Assembly (NCBI GenBank): GCA_017436845.1
Contig: JAFSCJ010000006.1
Location: 1 to 56,969 of the forward strand
Reading direction: 5' to 3'
Length of the DNA stretch: 56,969 nucleotides
DNA from: Muribaculaceae bacterium
GTDB lineage: Bacteria > Bacteroidota > Bacteroidia > Bacteroidales > Muribaculaceae
Shown: piece by piece, positions 17,399 to 26,441 of the stretch
How the letters are laid out: each line of letters begins with the position of its first letter
Position numbering within the stretch: position 1 is the stretch's first letter
Made by a program: the position numbers and the translations under genes
The notes under the pieces: generated by a model
Databases searched by the model: none
Seen by the model: the letters and a program-made list of their open reading frames with translations, nothing else
What the model was told of the DNA's origin: nothing

Positions 17399-18526
17399 TG
17401 TGTTGTAGAAGTCATATAGTGCTTTGCGCACAATGTGACAATCAAAGCGTTGTGCAACTAATGGGCGAGCATTTGTTGCCATCTTTTCTCGCATTTTGTT
17501 ATTGTCGTGCATTTCAATCATAGCGTTATATAGAGCATTGGTGTCGTGAGAGGGAATTATAATTCCGTTTTCTCCGGCAATTATAATTTCGTTAGCTCCG
17601 TTAATATCTGTTACAATAGATGGCAATCCCATAGCACCGGCTTCGATAACAACATTGGGAAACCCTTCTCTGTAACTTGGAAAAGTCAAGGCATCGGCAA
17701 CAGCAAACCATGGTCTTACATCTTTTTGAGGTCCAACGGCTTCTATTGCCGGATGAGTATTAATGATGTGTTGAGTCTCATGGGACAACGGATCTAAATG
17801 AGGCTCTGAACGCCCTACTAAAATCAATCGGGTGTAGGGTTTCTCTTGATGTACTTTTACAAATGCATCAACTAATTCGTGTATCCCTTTGTCTCTGACT
17901 ATTCGTCCGACAAAAATATAAGTGAAAGTCCCAACTTTTTTGAGTTTAGATGCTTCCATCATTACATCATTAGAGAGAGAATAGTGGTCTAAGTCGATAC
18001 CTTTAACATTGCCATTGGCAAGAACTTTCATCGATTTTTTTGTGATTTCTCCGGCAATGATGTCACGTTTAACGCCTTCTCCTTCAGGAATAATATGTGT
18101 AGCACAAGCACAAAGGATTTTGTCGGTGAACATGAGTATGCGTCGAGAAATGCCTGTCGCTGTGGGCCAGATAAGTCCGGTGAATGTATGGACTCGTCGT
18201 GGGACTCTTGTTATCCAAGCGGCTATCATGCATAGTAAACCGGCTTTTGGAGTCATGCTGTGAACCAACCACGGTTTTTCTTTATGAAAGATTTTGATGA
18301 GTTTAAAAAGCGATGCAAGATCGTTGATTGGCGAAATGTGTCGCTCCATTTTTACTCCTATAGTACGTACCTTCTCTCTTTGACCTACAAAGTCAAGAGT
18401 ATCGCCGGGAGATGATAATGCTACAACTTCATAATCATTTGATAATTCTTTTAATAGGTCTTTGCAGAATGTTTCCAAAGATGTAGCTATGGTTGTGGCT
18501 CGAATTATTTTTTTCTTCTGAATCAT
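17393..18526 (-). CDS. Glycosyltransferase, GT4 type
   Basis: I start this at the ATG at 18526 (377 residues, MIQKKKIIRATT). The upstream in-frame ATG at 18577 precedes the promoter (complement of 18548-18555) and so is unlikely. The GT-B fold is seen in an N-terminal half with WLVHSMTPKAGLLCMIAA and a C-terminal half with YIFVGRIVRDKGIHELVDAF and SYREGFPNVVIEAGAMGLPSIV, the E-x7-E motif of GT4. It resembles CapM/WbpT-like enzymes of surface polysaccharide assembly, although it is isolated from the main locus. Acceptor and donor sugars are unknown. Confidence 0.92.
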   Translation of the reverse strand: MIQKKKIIRATTIATSLETFCKDLLKELSNDYEVVALSSPGDTLDFVGQREKVRTIGVKMERHISPINDLASLFKLIKIFHKEKPWLVHSMTPKAGLLCMIAAWITRVPRRVHTFTGLIWPTATGISRRILMFTDKILCACATHIIPEGEGVKRDIIAGEITKKSMKVLANGNVKGIDLDHYSLSNDVMMEASKLKKVGTFTYIFVGRIVRDKGIHELVDAFVKVHQEKPYTRLILVGRSEPHLDPLSHETQHIINTHPAIEAVGPQKDVRPWFAVADALTFPSYREGFPNVVIEAGAMGLPSIVTDINGANEIIIAGENGIIIPSHDTNALYNAMIEMHDNNKMREKMATNARPLVAQRFDCHIVRKALYDFYNTL

Positions 18527-18547
18527 TAAAAGAAATACTAATTTGTA

Positions 18548-18555
18548 CAAAATTA
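18548..18555 (-). promoter_or_regulatory. Promoter of the GT4 gene
   Basis: Minus strand TAATTTTG, 21 nt before the ATG at 18526. Divergent from the promoter at 18565-18594. Confidence 0.6.
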
Positions 18556-18564
18556 CTAAATATC

Positions 18565-18594
18565 TTGTTAAGTGCAATCAAATCACTACCTTTG
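18565..18594 (+). promoter_or_regulatory. Promoter of the BamA/TamA-like gene
   Basis: TTG (18565-18567), 19 nt, TACCTTTG (18587-18594), 19 nt before the start codon. Back to back with the glycosyltransferase promoter. Confidence 0.8.
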
Positions 18595-18613
18595 CATTCG
18601 CAAATCTCAATAA

Positions 18614-20938
18614 ATGGTAAAGAAACACTTGCTTCACCTGTTATTATTGTCGGCTGTGACTCTTCTGTGGAGTTGTAGCTCAACAAAGCATGTCCCTGTG
18701 GGAGAATATTTGTTGGATGATGTGTCAATAAAAGTTGAAGATGCTGAGAATGTTTCAACATCAGAGTTATACAATTATTTGCGTCAAGCACCTAACCATA
18801 AAGTGCTCGGGGGATTGAAAATCCAACTTGCTACATATAATATGTCAGGGCGAGACACTACAAAGTGGTACAACCGATGGTTGCGTCGTCTTGGGCAGGC
18901 TCCTGTTATTTATGATCAAACATTAACAACGGCATCTGCCAATCAGTTGCGTCAAGCAATGATAAATAAAGGATATTTGGGTGCGAGTGTGTCGATTGAT
19001 ACCATACGCAGAGATAAGAAAAAGAAAATTAATGTTGAGTATAATATAAAGGCGGGGCAACCACATCGCATAGCCTCGATCGAATATAATATTCCTGATA
19101 CCACGATTGCTGAATATGTGTATGCCGATACGGCACGCACGACAATAAAACCAGGTAATTTGTTTGACATAAATAACCTTGATGATGAACGCATTTTGAT
19201 AACCAATAGATTACGTAATCAAGGATACTATGCCTTCAATAAAGATTATATAACGTTTACCGCTGACACTGCTGCAAACTCTAAAGACATTAATTTGACG
19301 TTAAATTTAAATTATCCGATAAATCCCAATGATACATCAAAAACGGTACATCGTCAGTATTATATCAGAGACGTAATATTTGTAGTGGATTATGAGGCGG
19401 GGAGCGTAGATAGTGGATTTGTCGCTCTCGATACGGTCAAATATAAAGATATTGTTGTATTATATGGTAAAGACCATTACATTAAGCCAAAAGCGCTTGA
19501 GGAATGTTGTTTTATTGTCCCGGGGGAAAAATATCAGGCGCAACAAGTTGATTTGACTCATGAGGCGTTAGGACGACTTGATATTTTGAAATTTATAAAT
19601 ATATCGATGAAGCCTGTTGCACAGATAGGGGAACAAATGTGGTTAGATGCTTATATTTTGATGAGTCGTAACAAGAAACAAGGTGTTACTCTTGAATTGG
19701 AGGGCACAAATTCTGAGGGGGACTTGGGATTTGGTGTGGGTGTAACATATCAACATCGCAATTTGGCTAAAGGCTCGGAACTGCTAACAGCTAAGTTTCG
19801 CACAGCCTATGAAAGTTTGTCGGGGAATTTTGATGGGATTATTAATGACCGATACACTGAGTATGCGACTGAAATAGGGGTTACATTACCAAAGTTTGTG
19901 AGCCCATTTCTTTCAAAAGGGTTCAAGCGACGAATGAAGGCGACGACTGAATTTGCGGTGTCGTTTAACTATCAGGAGCGTCCCGAATACACGCGCATTA
20001 TTGCCGGTGCCGCATGGAAATATAAATGGAATAATCGTCAAAACACAGTGCGCCGAACATTTGATTTATTAGATATAAACTATGTATATTTGCCCAATAG
20101 TACGATTGATTTTATCGACCAGATAGCACCATCCAATCCGTTGTTGCGATATAGTTATGAGGACCACTTCATTATGAAGATGGGGTATACCTATTATCGT
20201 ACAAATAAACGCATTGTGTCAACGACGTTACGCAAATATATATTGCAACCATCGGTTTACACGCTTCGTGCATCGATCGAGACCGCAGGTAATTTGTTAT
20301 ATGCTTTATCGAATGCATTAGGACAGAAACGTGAAGACGGGGCTTATAAGTTGTTCGATATCCAATATTCTCAATATGTGAAAGGGGAGATAGATTATAC
20401 CTATACACGTAATTTCAATACGCGCAATAGTCTTGCTTTTCATGCCGGTTTTGGTATTGGTGTGCCTTATGCCAATTCGTCGATGATGCCTTTTGAGAAG
20501 CGGTTTTATGCCGGCGGAGCAAATGGAGTGAGAGGATGGAACGTGCGCACTCTCGGTCCCGGTAATTACGACTCGCGCAATTCTGTAACTGACTTTATTA
20601 ACCAGTGTGGTGATATTCGATTTGATATGAGTGTTGAATATCGAGCAAAATTGTTCTGGGTGTTTGAGGGTGCTTTGTTTGTCGATGCTGGCAATGTGTG
20701 GACAATACACAACTATGAAAATCAACCCGGAGGACAATTCAAGTTCAACTCATTCTATGATGAAATAGCAATGGCCTATGGTGCCGGATTGCGATTGGAT
20801 TTTACCTATTTCTTGCTCCGCCTTGATTTAGGCATGAAAGCCTATAATCCGGCTAAAAATCAAGAACGTTGGCCTATCTTTAATCCCAGGTGGAAACGTG
20901 ATGCAACGTTCCATTTTGCTGTGGGTTATCCGTTCTAA
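18614..20938 (+). CDS. BamA/TamA-family outer membrane lipoprotein
   Basis: This 774-residue protein starts with a lipoprotein signal (hydrophobic residues 6-20, lipobox LWSC). POTRA-like repeats follow to about residue 400 (LRQAMINKGYLGASVSID, ITNRLRNQGYYAFNKDY). The rest is rich in alternating aromatic strands and ends FHFAVGYPF, as in an Omp85 beta-barrel. RFYAGGANGVRGW is the conserved barrel loop motif of the family. Likely roles are insertion of outer membrane proteins or lipids. Lipidated relatives are common in Bacteroidetes in addition to a standard BamA. Confidence 0.93.
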   Translation: MVKKHLLHLLLLSAVTLLWSCSSTKHVPVGEYLLDDVSIKVEDAENVSTSELYNYLRQAPNHKVLGGLKIQLATYNMSGRDTTKWYNRWLRRLGQAPVIYDQTLTTASANQLRQAMINKGYLGASVSIDTIRRDKKKKINVEYNIKAGQPHRIASIEYNIPDTTIAEYVYADTARTTIKPGNLFDINNLDDERILITNRLRNQGYYAFNKDYITFTADTAANSKDINLTLNLNYPINPNDTSKTVHRQYYIRDVIFVVDYEAGSVDSGFVALDTVKYKDIVVLYGKDHYIKPKALEECCFIVPGEKYQAQQVDLTHEALGRLDILKFINISMKPVAQIGEQMWLDAYILMSRNKKQGVTLELEGTNSEGDLGFGVGVTYQHRNLAKGSELLTAKFRTAYESLSGNFDGIINDRYTEYATEIGVTLPKFVSPFLSKGFKRRMKATTEFAVSFNYQERPEYTRIIAGAAWKYKWNNRQNTVRRTFDLLDINYVYLPNSTIDFIDQIAPSNPLLRYSYEDHFIMKMGYTYYRTNKRIVSTTLRKYILQPSVYTLRASIETAGNLLYALSNALGQKREDGAYKLFDIQYSQYVKGEIDYTYTRNFNTRNSLAFHAGFGIGVPYANSSMMPFEKRFYAGGANGVRGWNVRTLGPGNYDSRNSVTDFINQCGDIRFDMSVEYRAKLFWVFEGALFVDAGNVWTIHNYENQPGGQFKFNSFYDEIAMAYGAGLRLDFTYFLLRLDLGMKAYNPAKNQERWPIFNPRWKRDATFHFAVGYPF

Positions 20939-20952
20939 TAGTTAAAGAGGAG

Positions 20953-21606
20953 ATGAAGAAGTTAGTGATATTTGATCTTGATGGGACATTGTTGAATACA
21001 ATTCAAGACCTTGGCGTGGCTGCTAATTATGCTCTTGAATTGTGTGGATATCCTGTGCATGAGATTTCGGCTTATCCGTTCTTTGTTGGAAACGGAATAA
21101 CACGTTTGTTGGAGCGTGTGTTGCCTGAGGGAGCTCGCAGTGTAGAGAATGTTTCTCGTTTGCGAGAATATTTTATGGATTATTATGAAGAACATAAGGC
21201 TGATTATACAACGGTTTATGATGGCGTAAGAGAATTGCTTGTCGCATTATCCGAGAGAGGAATTAAACTTGCTGTTGCGTCAAATAAATATCATAAAGCA
21301 GTAGTCGAATTGATAAAAATATATTTCCCCGGGGTTAATTGGGTAGCGGTAGAAGGACAGAAAGAAGGTTATCCCGTAAAGCCTGATCCATCTATAGTTT
21401 TTGATATTTTAATAAAATCGCCAACACCGAAATCCGAAGTTCTATATGTGGGTGATTCGGGTGTCGATATGGTGACTGCACGAAGGGCTGGCATTGAATC
21501 GGTGGGTGTCTCATGGGGGTTCCGTCCGTTAAAAGAATTACGCGAATATTTGGCAGATAATATAGCAACTCATCCATTAGAAATTTTATCAATCGTAGAT
21601 AAATAA
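20953..21606 (+). CDS. gph: HAD hydrolase, phosphoglycolate phosphatase-like
   Basis: This 217-residue protein has the HAD motifs FDLDGTLLNT (nucleophile and acid Asp), VASNK (motif 2), a lysine in VKPDP (motif 3) and YVGDSGVDMVTARRAG (motif 4). The helical cap and the spacing fit the Gph/PGP subgroup. It follows the outer membrane protein gene by 14 nt and is likely co-transcribed. The exact substrate cannot be told from sequence. Confidence 0.88.
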   Translation: MKKLVIFDLDGTLLNTIQDLGVAANYALELCGYPVHEISAYPFFVGNGITRLLERVLPEGARSVENVSRLREYFMDYYEEHKADYTTVYDGVRELLVALSERGIKLAVASNKYHKAVVELIKIYFPGVNWVAVEGQKEGYPVKPDPSIVFDILIKSPTPKSEVLYVGDSGVDMVTARRAGIESVGVSWGFRPLKELREYLADNIATHPLEILSIVDK

Positions 21607-21646
21607 ATTCAGAAAATAAATAAACGTTAATTAGAGAAAAAAACAG

Positions 21647-21654
21647 TAACTTTG
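21647..21654 (+). promoter_or_regulatory. Promoter of the YidE/YbjL-type transporter
   Basis: TAACTTTG, followed by a leader of about 55 nt to the ATG at 21715. It rules out the in-frame TTG at 21652, which lies inside the element. Confidence 0.65.
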
Positions 21655-21714
21655 CACTCGATTTTGTCAATACAGGACAATTGGTGTTATTTAATCTCTA
21701 CGTTACGTTATCTT

Positions 21715-23367
21715 ATGGAATGGTTTCAATCACTTCTTGGTCCCGGAAATACCGGTCTTGCAAGTACAATTGTGCTTTACTCTTTTGTGATTGCATTGGG
21801 TGTATATTTGGGCAAACTTAAATTTGCCGGTATTTCACTTGGTGTGACATTTGTGCTGTTTGTGGGTATAATAATGGGACATTTAGGATATGTTGTTGAT
21901 GGCGAGGTACTTCATTTTATACGTGAATTTGGATTGATATTATTCATCTTCTCGATAGGTATACAAGTGGGTCCCGCATTTTTTGAATCATTCCGCACCG
22001 GAGGAATTCGACTCAACGGATTAGCCGTATTGGGGATATTGTTGAATGTGGCAATTGTGCTTGCTATATATTTCATCGATGGGGAAACTTCGATGAGTGC
22101 ATTGGTGGGTGTGATGTCGGGTGCAGTAACCAATACGCCCGGACTTGCAGCCGCGCAACAAACAGTGGGAAACCTTTCTGACGCCAATACAATGGCAATG
22201 GGATATGCGGCAGCCTATCCGCTTGGTGTTGTGGGGATTATTCTTGCAATGTTTATAATTAAAGCATTATTTCGCATTAAAGTAGAAAAAGAGGTTAAAG
22301 AAATTGAGGATGAGGCTGAAAACAGTGTGCTTAAACCCCATGTTGTAACATTTGAAGCAGCAAATCAGCTTATAGATGGGCGCACTCTTATGCAATTGCA
22401 TGATATTATCAATTGTAACTTTGTGGTTTCTCGTTTGATGCGCACCGATGGTACAATAGTTATCCCAAAATCAGAAACTCAAATCCATCTTGGCGACAAA
22501 CTGCTTGTCGTGATGTCGGTGCAAGATGAGGAACGTTTGAAAGCAGTTGTCGGTCCTGAAATAGAAATGGACTGGAAGGCGATGCCCAGTCCGGTAGTGT
22601 CTCGTCGCATTTTGATTACAAGAGGCAATTTCAATGGCGCAACAATAGGTTCTTTGCGTTTGCGCATGGGGTATAAACTTAATGCTACTCGTGTCAATCG
22701 TGCCGGTGTAGATCTGCTCGCATCTCCTAACTTGCGCCTACAGATAGGTGACCGTTTGACAGTTGTCGGCAACGAAGAGGATATAAATCGACTTGCAACA
22801 AAATTGGGTAATTCAATGAAACGCCTTAATGAGCCAAATTTGATTACGATATTCGTGGGAATATTTTTAGGGATTGTGCTTGGCTCCATAAACGTGGGAT
22901 TTGGAATGAAACTTGGCTTGGCAGGCGGTCCGCTTGTAGTGGCAATCTTGTTGAGCCGTTTCGGATATAAACTCAAATTGATAACCTATACATCTTCTTC
23001 GGCATCCATGTTGATGAGAGAGTTGGGTATATGTTTGTTCCTCGCTTCGGTGGGCATTTCATCGGGAAAAGATTTTGCCACAACGGTGTTTAATACTACA
23101 GGTATGTGGTGGGTAATATGGGGTTTTATAATAACAGTAGTTCCATTGATTATTGTAGGTAGCATCGCGCGTGGATGTTACAAGATAAATTTCTTGACCA
23201 TTATGGGCTTGATGTCCGGCGGTTGTACTGATCCTCCTGCACTTGCTTATGCCAACAATAGCACAGGCAACGATGCTCCGGCGGTAGCCTATTCTACAGT
23301 CTATCCGCTGACAATGTTCTTGCGTGTAGTCGCAGCCCAATTGTTGATACTATTCTTCGCTCTTTAA
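21715..23367 (+). CDS. AspT/YidE/YbjL-type putative antiporter
   Basis: This 550-residue protein has two blocks of five to six membrane helices that are duplicates of each other. FSIGIQVGPAF and GAVTNTPGLAAAQQ in the first block correspond to FLASVGISSGKDF and GGCTDPPALAYANN in the second. Between them are two RCK_C (TrkA-C) domains, with HLGDKLLVVMS and QIGDRLTVVGNEED. The family includes the aspartate:alanine exchanger AspT, but the substrate is unknown for the YidE/YbjL group. Its stop overlaps the convergent thioredoxin gene by 4 nt. Confidence 0.92.
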   Translation: MEWFQSLLGPGNTGLASTIVLYSFVIALGVYLGKLKFAGISLGVTFVLFVGIIMGHLGYVVDGEVLHFIREFGLILFIFSIGIQVGPAFFESFRTGGIRLNGLAVLGILLNVAIVLAIYFIDGETSMSALVGVMSGAVTNTPGLAAAQQTVGNLSDANTMAMGYAAAYPLGVVGIILAMFIIKALFRIKVEKEVKEIEDEAENSVLKPHVVTFEAANQLIDGRTLMQLHDIINCNFVVSRLMRTDGTIVIPKSETQIHLGDKLLVVMSVQDEERLKAVVGPEIEMDWKAMPSPVVSRRILITRGNFNGATIGSLRLRMGYKLNATRVNRAGVDLLASPNLRLQIGDRLTVVGNEEDINRLATKLGNSMKRLNEPNLITIFVGIFLGIVLGSINVGFGMKLGLAGGPLVVAILLSRFGYKLKLITYTSSSASMLMRELGICLFLASVGISSGKDFATTVFNTTGMWWVIWGFIITVVPLIIVGSIARGCYKINFLTIMGLMSGGCTDPPALAYANNSTGNDAPAVAYSTVYPLTMFLRVVAAQLLILFFAL

Positions 23368-23660
23368 AGAAATTCTTTGATTTTTGTCTCTATGTCAGAG
23401 GCTTGGCGTAGTCCGCTGGCACGCCAGAGTATTCGCCCGTTTTTAAACAAAATTAGAGTGGGGATAGAGTGTATTGAGTAGATGTTTGCAATCTCATTAT
23501 CATGATCGACATCTATTTTTAAGATATTTATAACATTTCCAAAATGTTCTTTTACTTTATCAATAATGGGCGATTGCATTTTACATGGTCCACACCATGT
23601 GGCATAAAAATCGACAAGAGTAAGTTTGTCGCTACTGATGATGTCATTAAATTTGGTCAT
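23364..23660 (-). CDS. trxA: Thioredoxin
   Basis: This 98-residue protein is a single thioredoxin domain with the active site ATWCGPCKMQSPI, the DVDHDNEIANIYSIHSIPTLILFKNG segment containing the cis-proline, and no signal peptide, so it is cytoplasmic. It reduces protein disulfides using thioredoxin reductase, which is not encoded nearby. It converges with the transporter gene, sharing 4 nt. Confidence 0.94.
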   Translation of the reverse strand: MTKFNDIISSDKLTLVDFYATWCGPCKMQSPIIDKVKEHFGNVINILKIDVDHDNEIANIYSIHSIPTLILFKNGRILWRASGLRQASDIETKIKEFL

Positions 23661-23745
23661 GAGTTTGTAAATTAAGAAGTTGAATTATTTGCAATTAAAA
23701 CGCCTTATTATTGGTAATTGTTTAATCGAATTCGGAATAAATGTG

Positions 23746-23753
23746 TAAATTTG
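23746..23753 (+). promoter_or_regulatory. Likely promoter of dapA
   Basis: TAAATTTG, 22 nt before the dapA start. The -33 element is unclear. Confidence 0.5.
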
Positions 23754-23775
23754 CAACTTATTTTATGGAATTCCT

Positions 23776-24660
23776 ATGGCAAGGATTAATTTGAAGGGAA
23801 TGGGCGTAGCGTTGATAACGCCCTTTAAACAAGATAAAAGCATTGATTTTGACGCGCTTGCTCGTTTGTTGGAATATCAGATAAAGAGTGGAGTGGACTA
23901 TTTGGTTGTACTTGGGACTACAGCCGAAACCGCAACATTGACTGCCAAAGAGAAAGAAGCAGTGAAAAGTTTTGTCGTCGAGCGAGTTGCCGGTCGAGTG
24001 CCTTTAGTAATTGGTATTGGGGGAAACAATACAATGGCTTTGGTTGAAGAACTAAAGACATCTGATTTGACGCCGTTTAGCGCAGTGTTATCGGTTGTTC
24101 CCTATTATAACAAACCATCACAAGAGGGTATTTATCAGCATTATAGTGCAATAGCGCAAGCATCGCCACTGCCTGTGATTTTATATAATGTGCCGGGTCG
24201 CACAGGTGTTAACATGACCGCTGAAACCACATTGCGTCTCGCGCGTGAGTATGACAATATCATTGGTATTAAAGAAGCATCGGGAAACATTACTCAAATG
24301 GATGATATAATCAAGAATAAGCGTGAGGATTTTCTCGTTATATCGGGCGATGATGGTATTACATTTCCATTGATAACACTTGGTGCTGTGGGGGTTATTT
24401 CGGTTATTGGGAATGCCTTTCCTAAAGAGTTTTCAAAGATGGTGCGACTTGCGTTGAATGGCGACTTTGAGAAATCATTGTTGATCCACCATCGTTTTAC
24501 TGAGTTATTCAGCTTGCTGTTTGTTGATGGCAATCCTGCTGGAGTGAAATGTCTGTTGAACGCAATGGGATATATCGAAAATGAATTGCGATTGCCCCTT
24601 GTGCCCACACGCATCACCACTTATGAAAAAATTCGTCAAGTTCTCGACTCATTAAATTAA
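23776..24660 (+). CDS. dapA: 4-hydroxy-tetrahydrodipicolinate synthase
   Basis: DapA condenses pyruvate and aspartate semialdehyde in lysine and diaminopimelate synthesis. It is a TIM barrel of 294 residues. Motifs are GTTAETATLT near residue 45, VVPYYNKPSQEGIYQHY with the catalytic tyrosine, NVPGRTGVNM, and the Schiff-base lysine in GIKEASGN. No downstream dap gene is present. Confidence 0.96.
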   Translation: MARINLKGMGVALITPFKQDKSIDFDALARLLEYQIKSGVDYLVVLGTTAETATLTAKEKEAVKSFVVERVAGRVPLVIGIGGNNTMALVEELKTSDLTPFSAVLSVVPYYNKPSQEGIYQHYSAIAQASPLPVILYNVPGRTGVNMTAETTLRLAREYDNIIGIKEASGNITQMDDIIKNKREDFLVISGDDGITFPLITLGAVGVISVIGNAFPKEFSKMVRLALNGDFEKSLLIHHRFTELFSLLFVDGNPAGVKCLLNAMGYIENELRLPLVPTRITTYEKIRQVLDSLN

Positions 24661-24662
24661 GA

Positions 24663-24694
24663 TTTGGCAAAATCAAAGGAATTCATTATCTTTG
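24663..24694 (+). promoter_or_regulatory. Promoter of tRNA-Arg
   Basis: TTTG (24663-24666), 20 nt, TATCTTTG (24687-24694), about 40 nt before the mature tRNA. Confidence 0.8.
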
Positions 24695-24734
24695 CGCCAC
24701 CAAATAACGATTGAGCGTGTGCTCAAAGAAAGAT

Positions 24735-24808
24735 GGTCCAGTAGCTCAGCTGGATAGAGCAACAGCCTTCTAAGCTGTGGGTCGTGGGTTCGAATCCCGC
24801 CTGGATCA
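24735..24808 (+). tRNA. tRNA-Arg (anticodon TCT)
   Basis: A full cloverleaf can be drawn. The acceptor stem is GGTCCAG/CTGGATC (one G-T pair), the D stem GCTC/GAGC, the anticodon stem ACAGC/GCTGT with loop CTTCTAA, and the T arm GTGGG-TTCGAAT-CCCGC. The anticodon TCT reads AGA. The 3' CCA is not encoded. A terminator follows at once. Confidence 0.95.
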
Positions 24809-24811
24809 CAA

Positions 24812-24840
24812 AAAAGCCTCCTTGCAGGGAGGCTTTTTTA
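24812..24840 (+). terminator. Terminator of tRNA-Arg
   Basis: A GCCTCC/GGAGGC hairpin flanked by A's and T's (AAAAAAGCC..., ...GGCTTTTTT) directly follows the tRNA. Confidence 0.85.
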
Positions 24841-24847
24841 TTTTCTA

Positions 24848-24879
24848 TTGACAATTTATCTGAAAATCATGTATCTTTG
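24848..24879 (+). promoter_or_regulatory. Promoter of the VanX-type gene
   Basis: TTG (24848-24850), 21 nt, TATCTTTG (24872-24879). Only 4 nt separate it from the first ATG of the chosen start. Confidence 0.65.
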
Positions 24880-24883
24880 TGAT

Positions 24884-25549
24884 ATGATGAAGATATTAAC
24901 TGTATTGTTTTTTGTTGTGCTTGGAGTAATGAACGTAAGAGCTGTGGACTATGATGCAGAATTTTGCCGACTTGGCTATGTTGAGGTCTGTCAGCTTGAT
25001 AGCACGATTGTGGTTGATATGAAATATTCGGGAAGAGACAATTTTATGGGTGTAAATATGTATGGAGACTTGAGAAAAGCATATTTACGACCGGAGATTG
25101 CCTCAAAACTTTTAATGGCACAAAAACTATTGCGCGATAAAAATGCAGATTACACGCTTGTTGTCTATGATGCCGCTCGACCATTGAGCGCGCAAAAAAT
25201 GATGTATGACAAAGTGCAAGGAACGGAATTTGAACAATATGTGGCAAATCCCTATAATGGTGGCGGTCATCATTGCTATGGTTGTGCCGTAGATGTTTCG
25301 ATCTTATATATGGGGATACCTCTTGATATGGGGACACCTTTTGATTCATTTAGCAAATTGTCGCACACCGATAATGAGAAGGCCAACCTTGAAAATGGCT
25401 CTCTCAGTATATCTGCTTATAAAAACCGACAGTTATTACGAAGCATTATGACCACTGTTGGTTTTGATGTTGAGCCTTGTGAATGGTGGCATTTTTCGTG
25501 CTATAAAATTGAAGATGTGCGTGAGAAATATCCTCGTTTAGATTTTTAA
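24884..25549 (+). CDS. Exported D-alanyl-D-alanine dipeptidase, VanX/DdpX type
   Basis: I start this at 24884 (221 residues, MMKILTVLFF), just after the promoter. The start yields a clean signal peptide cut near VRA. The mature part has the M15D features TLVVYDAARPLSAQKMMY (Arg), SxHxxxxAxD-like HHCYGCAVDVSI with zinc His and Asp, and a C-terminal EPCEWWHFSCY with catalytic Glu and zinc His. Such enzymes cleave D-Ala-D-Ala. Without vanH/vanA neighbours this is more likely cell-wall recycling than vancomycin resistance. Confidence 0.92.
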   Translation: MMKILTVLFFVVLGVMNVRAVDYDAEFCRLGYVEVCQLDSTIVVDMKYSGRDNFMGVNMYGDLRKAYLRPEIASKLLMAQKLLRDKNADYTLVVYDAARPLSAQKMMYDKVQGTEFEQYVANPYNGGGHHCYGCAVDVSILYMGIPLDMGTPFDSFSKLSHTDNEKANLENGSLSISAYKNRQLLRSIMTTVGFDVEPCEWWHFSCYKIEDVREKYPRLDF

Positions 25550-25567
25550 CTCATTAATATATTGACC

Positions 25568-26161
25568 ATGAAACGGATAATGCTTTTATTGATGATGACA
25601 ATTGTGGTGTTGTGTGGCAATGCTACGGTTGAGGTGGGCTCGATAGTGAAAAATGTTATATCAAGTGGCGATGGCACCATTCGTGAACGTGTAAAAATAG
25701 AAACAAAATATCTCAAATTCACATCCAAACGAGGAAATTTTGTGCGTTATGCCGACCATGAAATTCCTGAATTCAAAACCAGTGATGCCTTGCTTGGCTC
25801 TGCCAAGATACGCCAATACATGGACCTTGCAACCAATAAAAGCACCTGCTTTTTGATGATTACCGTAGGGCGTGAAAAGGCAACTGAGGTCGTTGCCTAT
25901 GATGATCTTGTGAAAATGATTGATGCCGTAAAAACATTGAAAGAGCAGAGCAAGAAAGACAGTATTGACGGGAAACAGTTGAAGTGCTATTATGTTACAG
26001 ATGATGGCTTTCAAATAGGGTATAACATAAATAAAGGGAAAACTACATGGTATTTTTCTGTCAATGGTGATGAGCGCAAGTTTAGTAAGGATTTTGACTT
26101 TGAAAAGGCTCTGGTAGATGTGAAAAATAAGATGGAAGAGCTGATGAAAGTTGAGAATTGA
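25568..26161 (+). CDS. Exported protein of unknown function
   Basis: This 197-residue protein (ATG at 25568; a TTG 6 nt earlier is less likely) starts with a signal peptide (MKRIMLLLMMTIVVLCGNA). The mature part is charged and appears mixed alpha/beta, with a helix near DDLVKMIDAVKTLKEQSKKD and beta segments around TTWYFSVNGDERKF. It lies 18 nt after the dipeptidase gene and may share its transcript. I do not recognise the family. Confidence 0.75.
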   Translation: MKRIMLLLMMTIVVLCGNATVEVGSIVKNVISSGDGTIRERVKIETKYLKFTSKRGNFVRYADHEIPEFKTSDALLGSAKIRQYMDLATNKSTCFLMITVGREKATEVVAYDDLVKMIDAVKTLKEQSKKDSIDGKQLKCYYVTDDGFQIGYNINKGKTTWYFSVNGDERKFSKDFDFEKALVDVKNKMEELMKVEN

Positions 26162-26188
26162 GAGTTGAAAGTTGAAAAAGCAAAAAAC

Positions 26189-26431
26189 ATGAAATATCAA
26201 TATCGCACAAGTGGCACATGTAGCCAGGCAATCGAGTTTGAGGTTGTTGATGGCATTTTAAAGAATGTCTCTTTCTTTGGAGGATGTGATGGAAATCTCA
26301 AAGGTATCTGTTCTTTGGTAGAGGGGATGCCTGTAGCTGATGTCATTGCGCGCCTCAAAGGAATACGCTGTGGCATGAAATCAACATCGTGCCCCGACCA
26401 ATTGGCTCAAGCTCTCACGGGTTTGAATTGA
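26189..26431 (+). CDS. TSCPD-domain protein (TIGR03905-like)
   Basis: This 80-residue protein consists of a single TSCPD domain: MKYQYRTSGTCSQAIEF at the start, FFGGCDGNLKGICSLVEGM in the middle and TSCPDQLAQAL at the end. The cysteines suggest metal binding. The domain also occurs at the C-terminus of some adenosylcobalamin ribonucleotide reductases. I prefer the ATG at 26189 over an earlier TTG because it gives the usual family N-terminus. Confidence 0.88.
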   Translation: MKYQYRTSGTCSQAIEFEVVDGILKNVSFFGGCDGNLKGICSLVEGMPVADVIARLKGIRCGMKSTSCPDQLAQALTGLN

Positions 26432-26441
26432 TATATTTAAA

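Noticed and set aside
18527..18577. Longer N-terminus of the GT4 protein
   Set aside because: The promoter element at 18548-18555 would lie inside it.
24884..25549. VanX-type enzyme as a vancomycin resistance gene
   Set aside because: No vanH, vanA/B ligase or vanRS is nearby, and such dipeptidases are common in Gram-negative bacteria for wall recycling.
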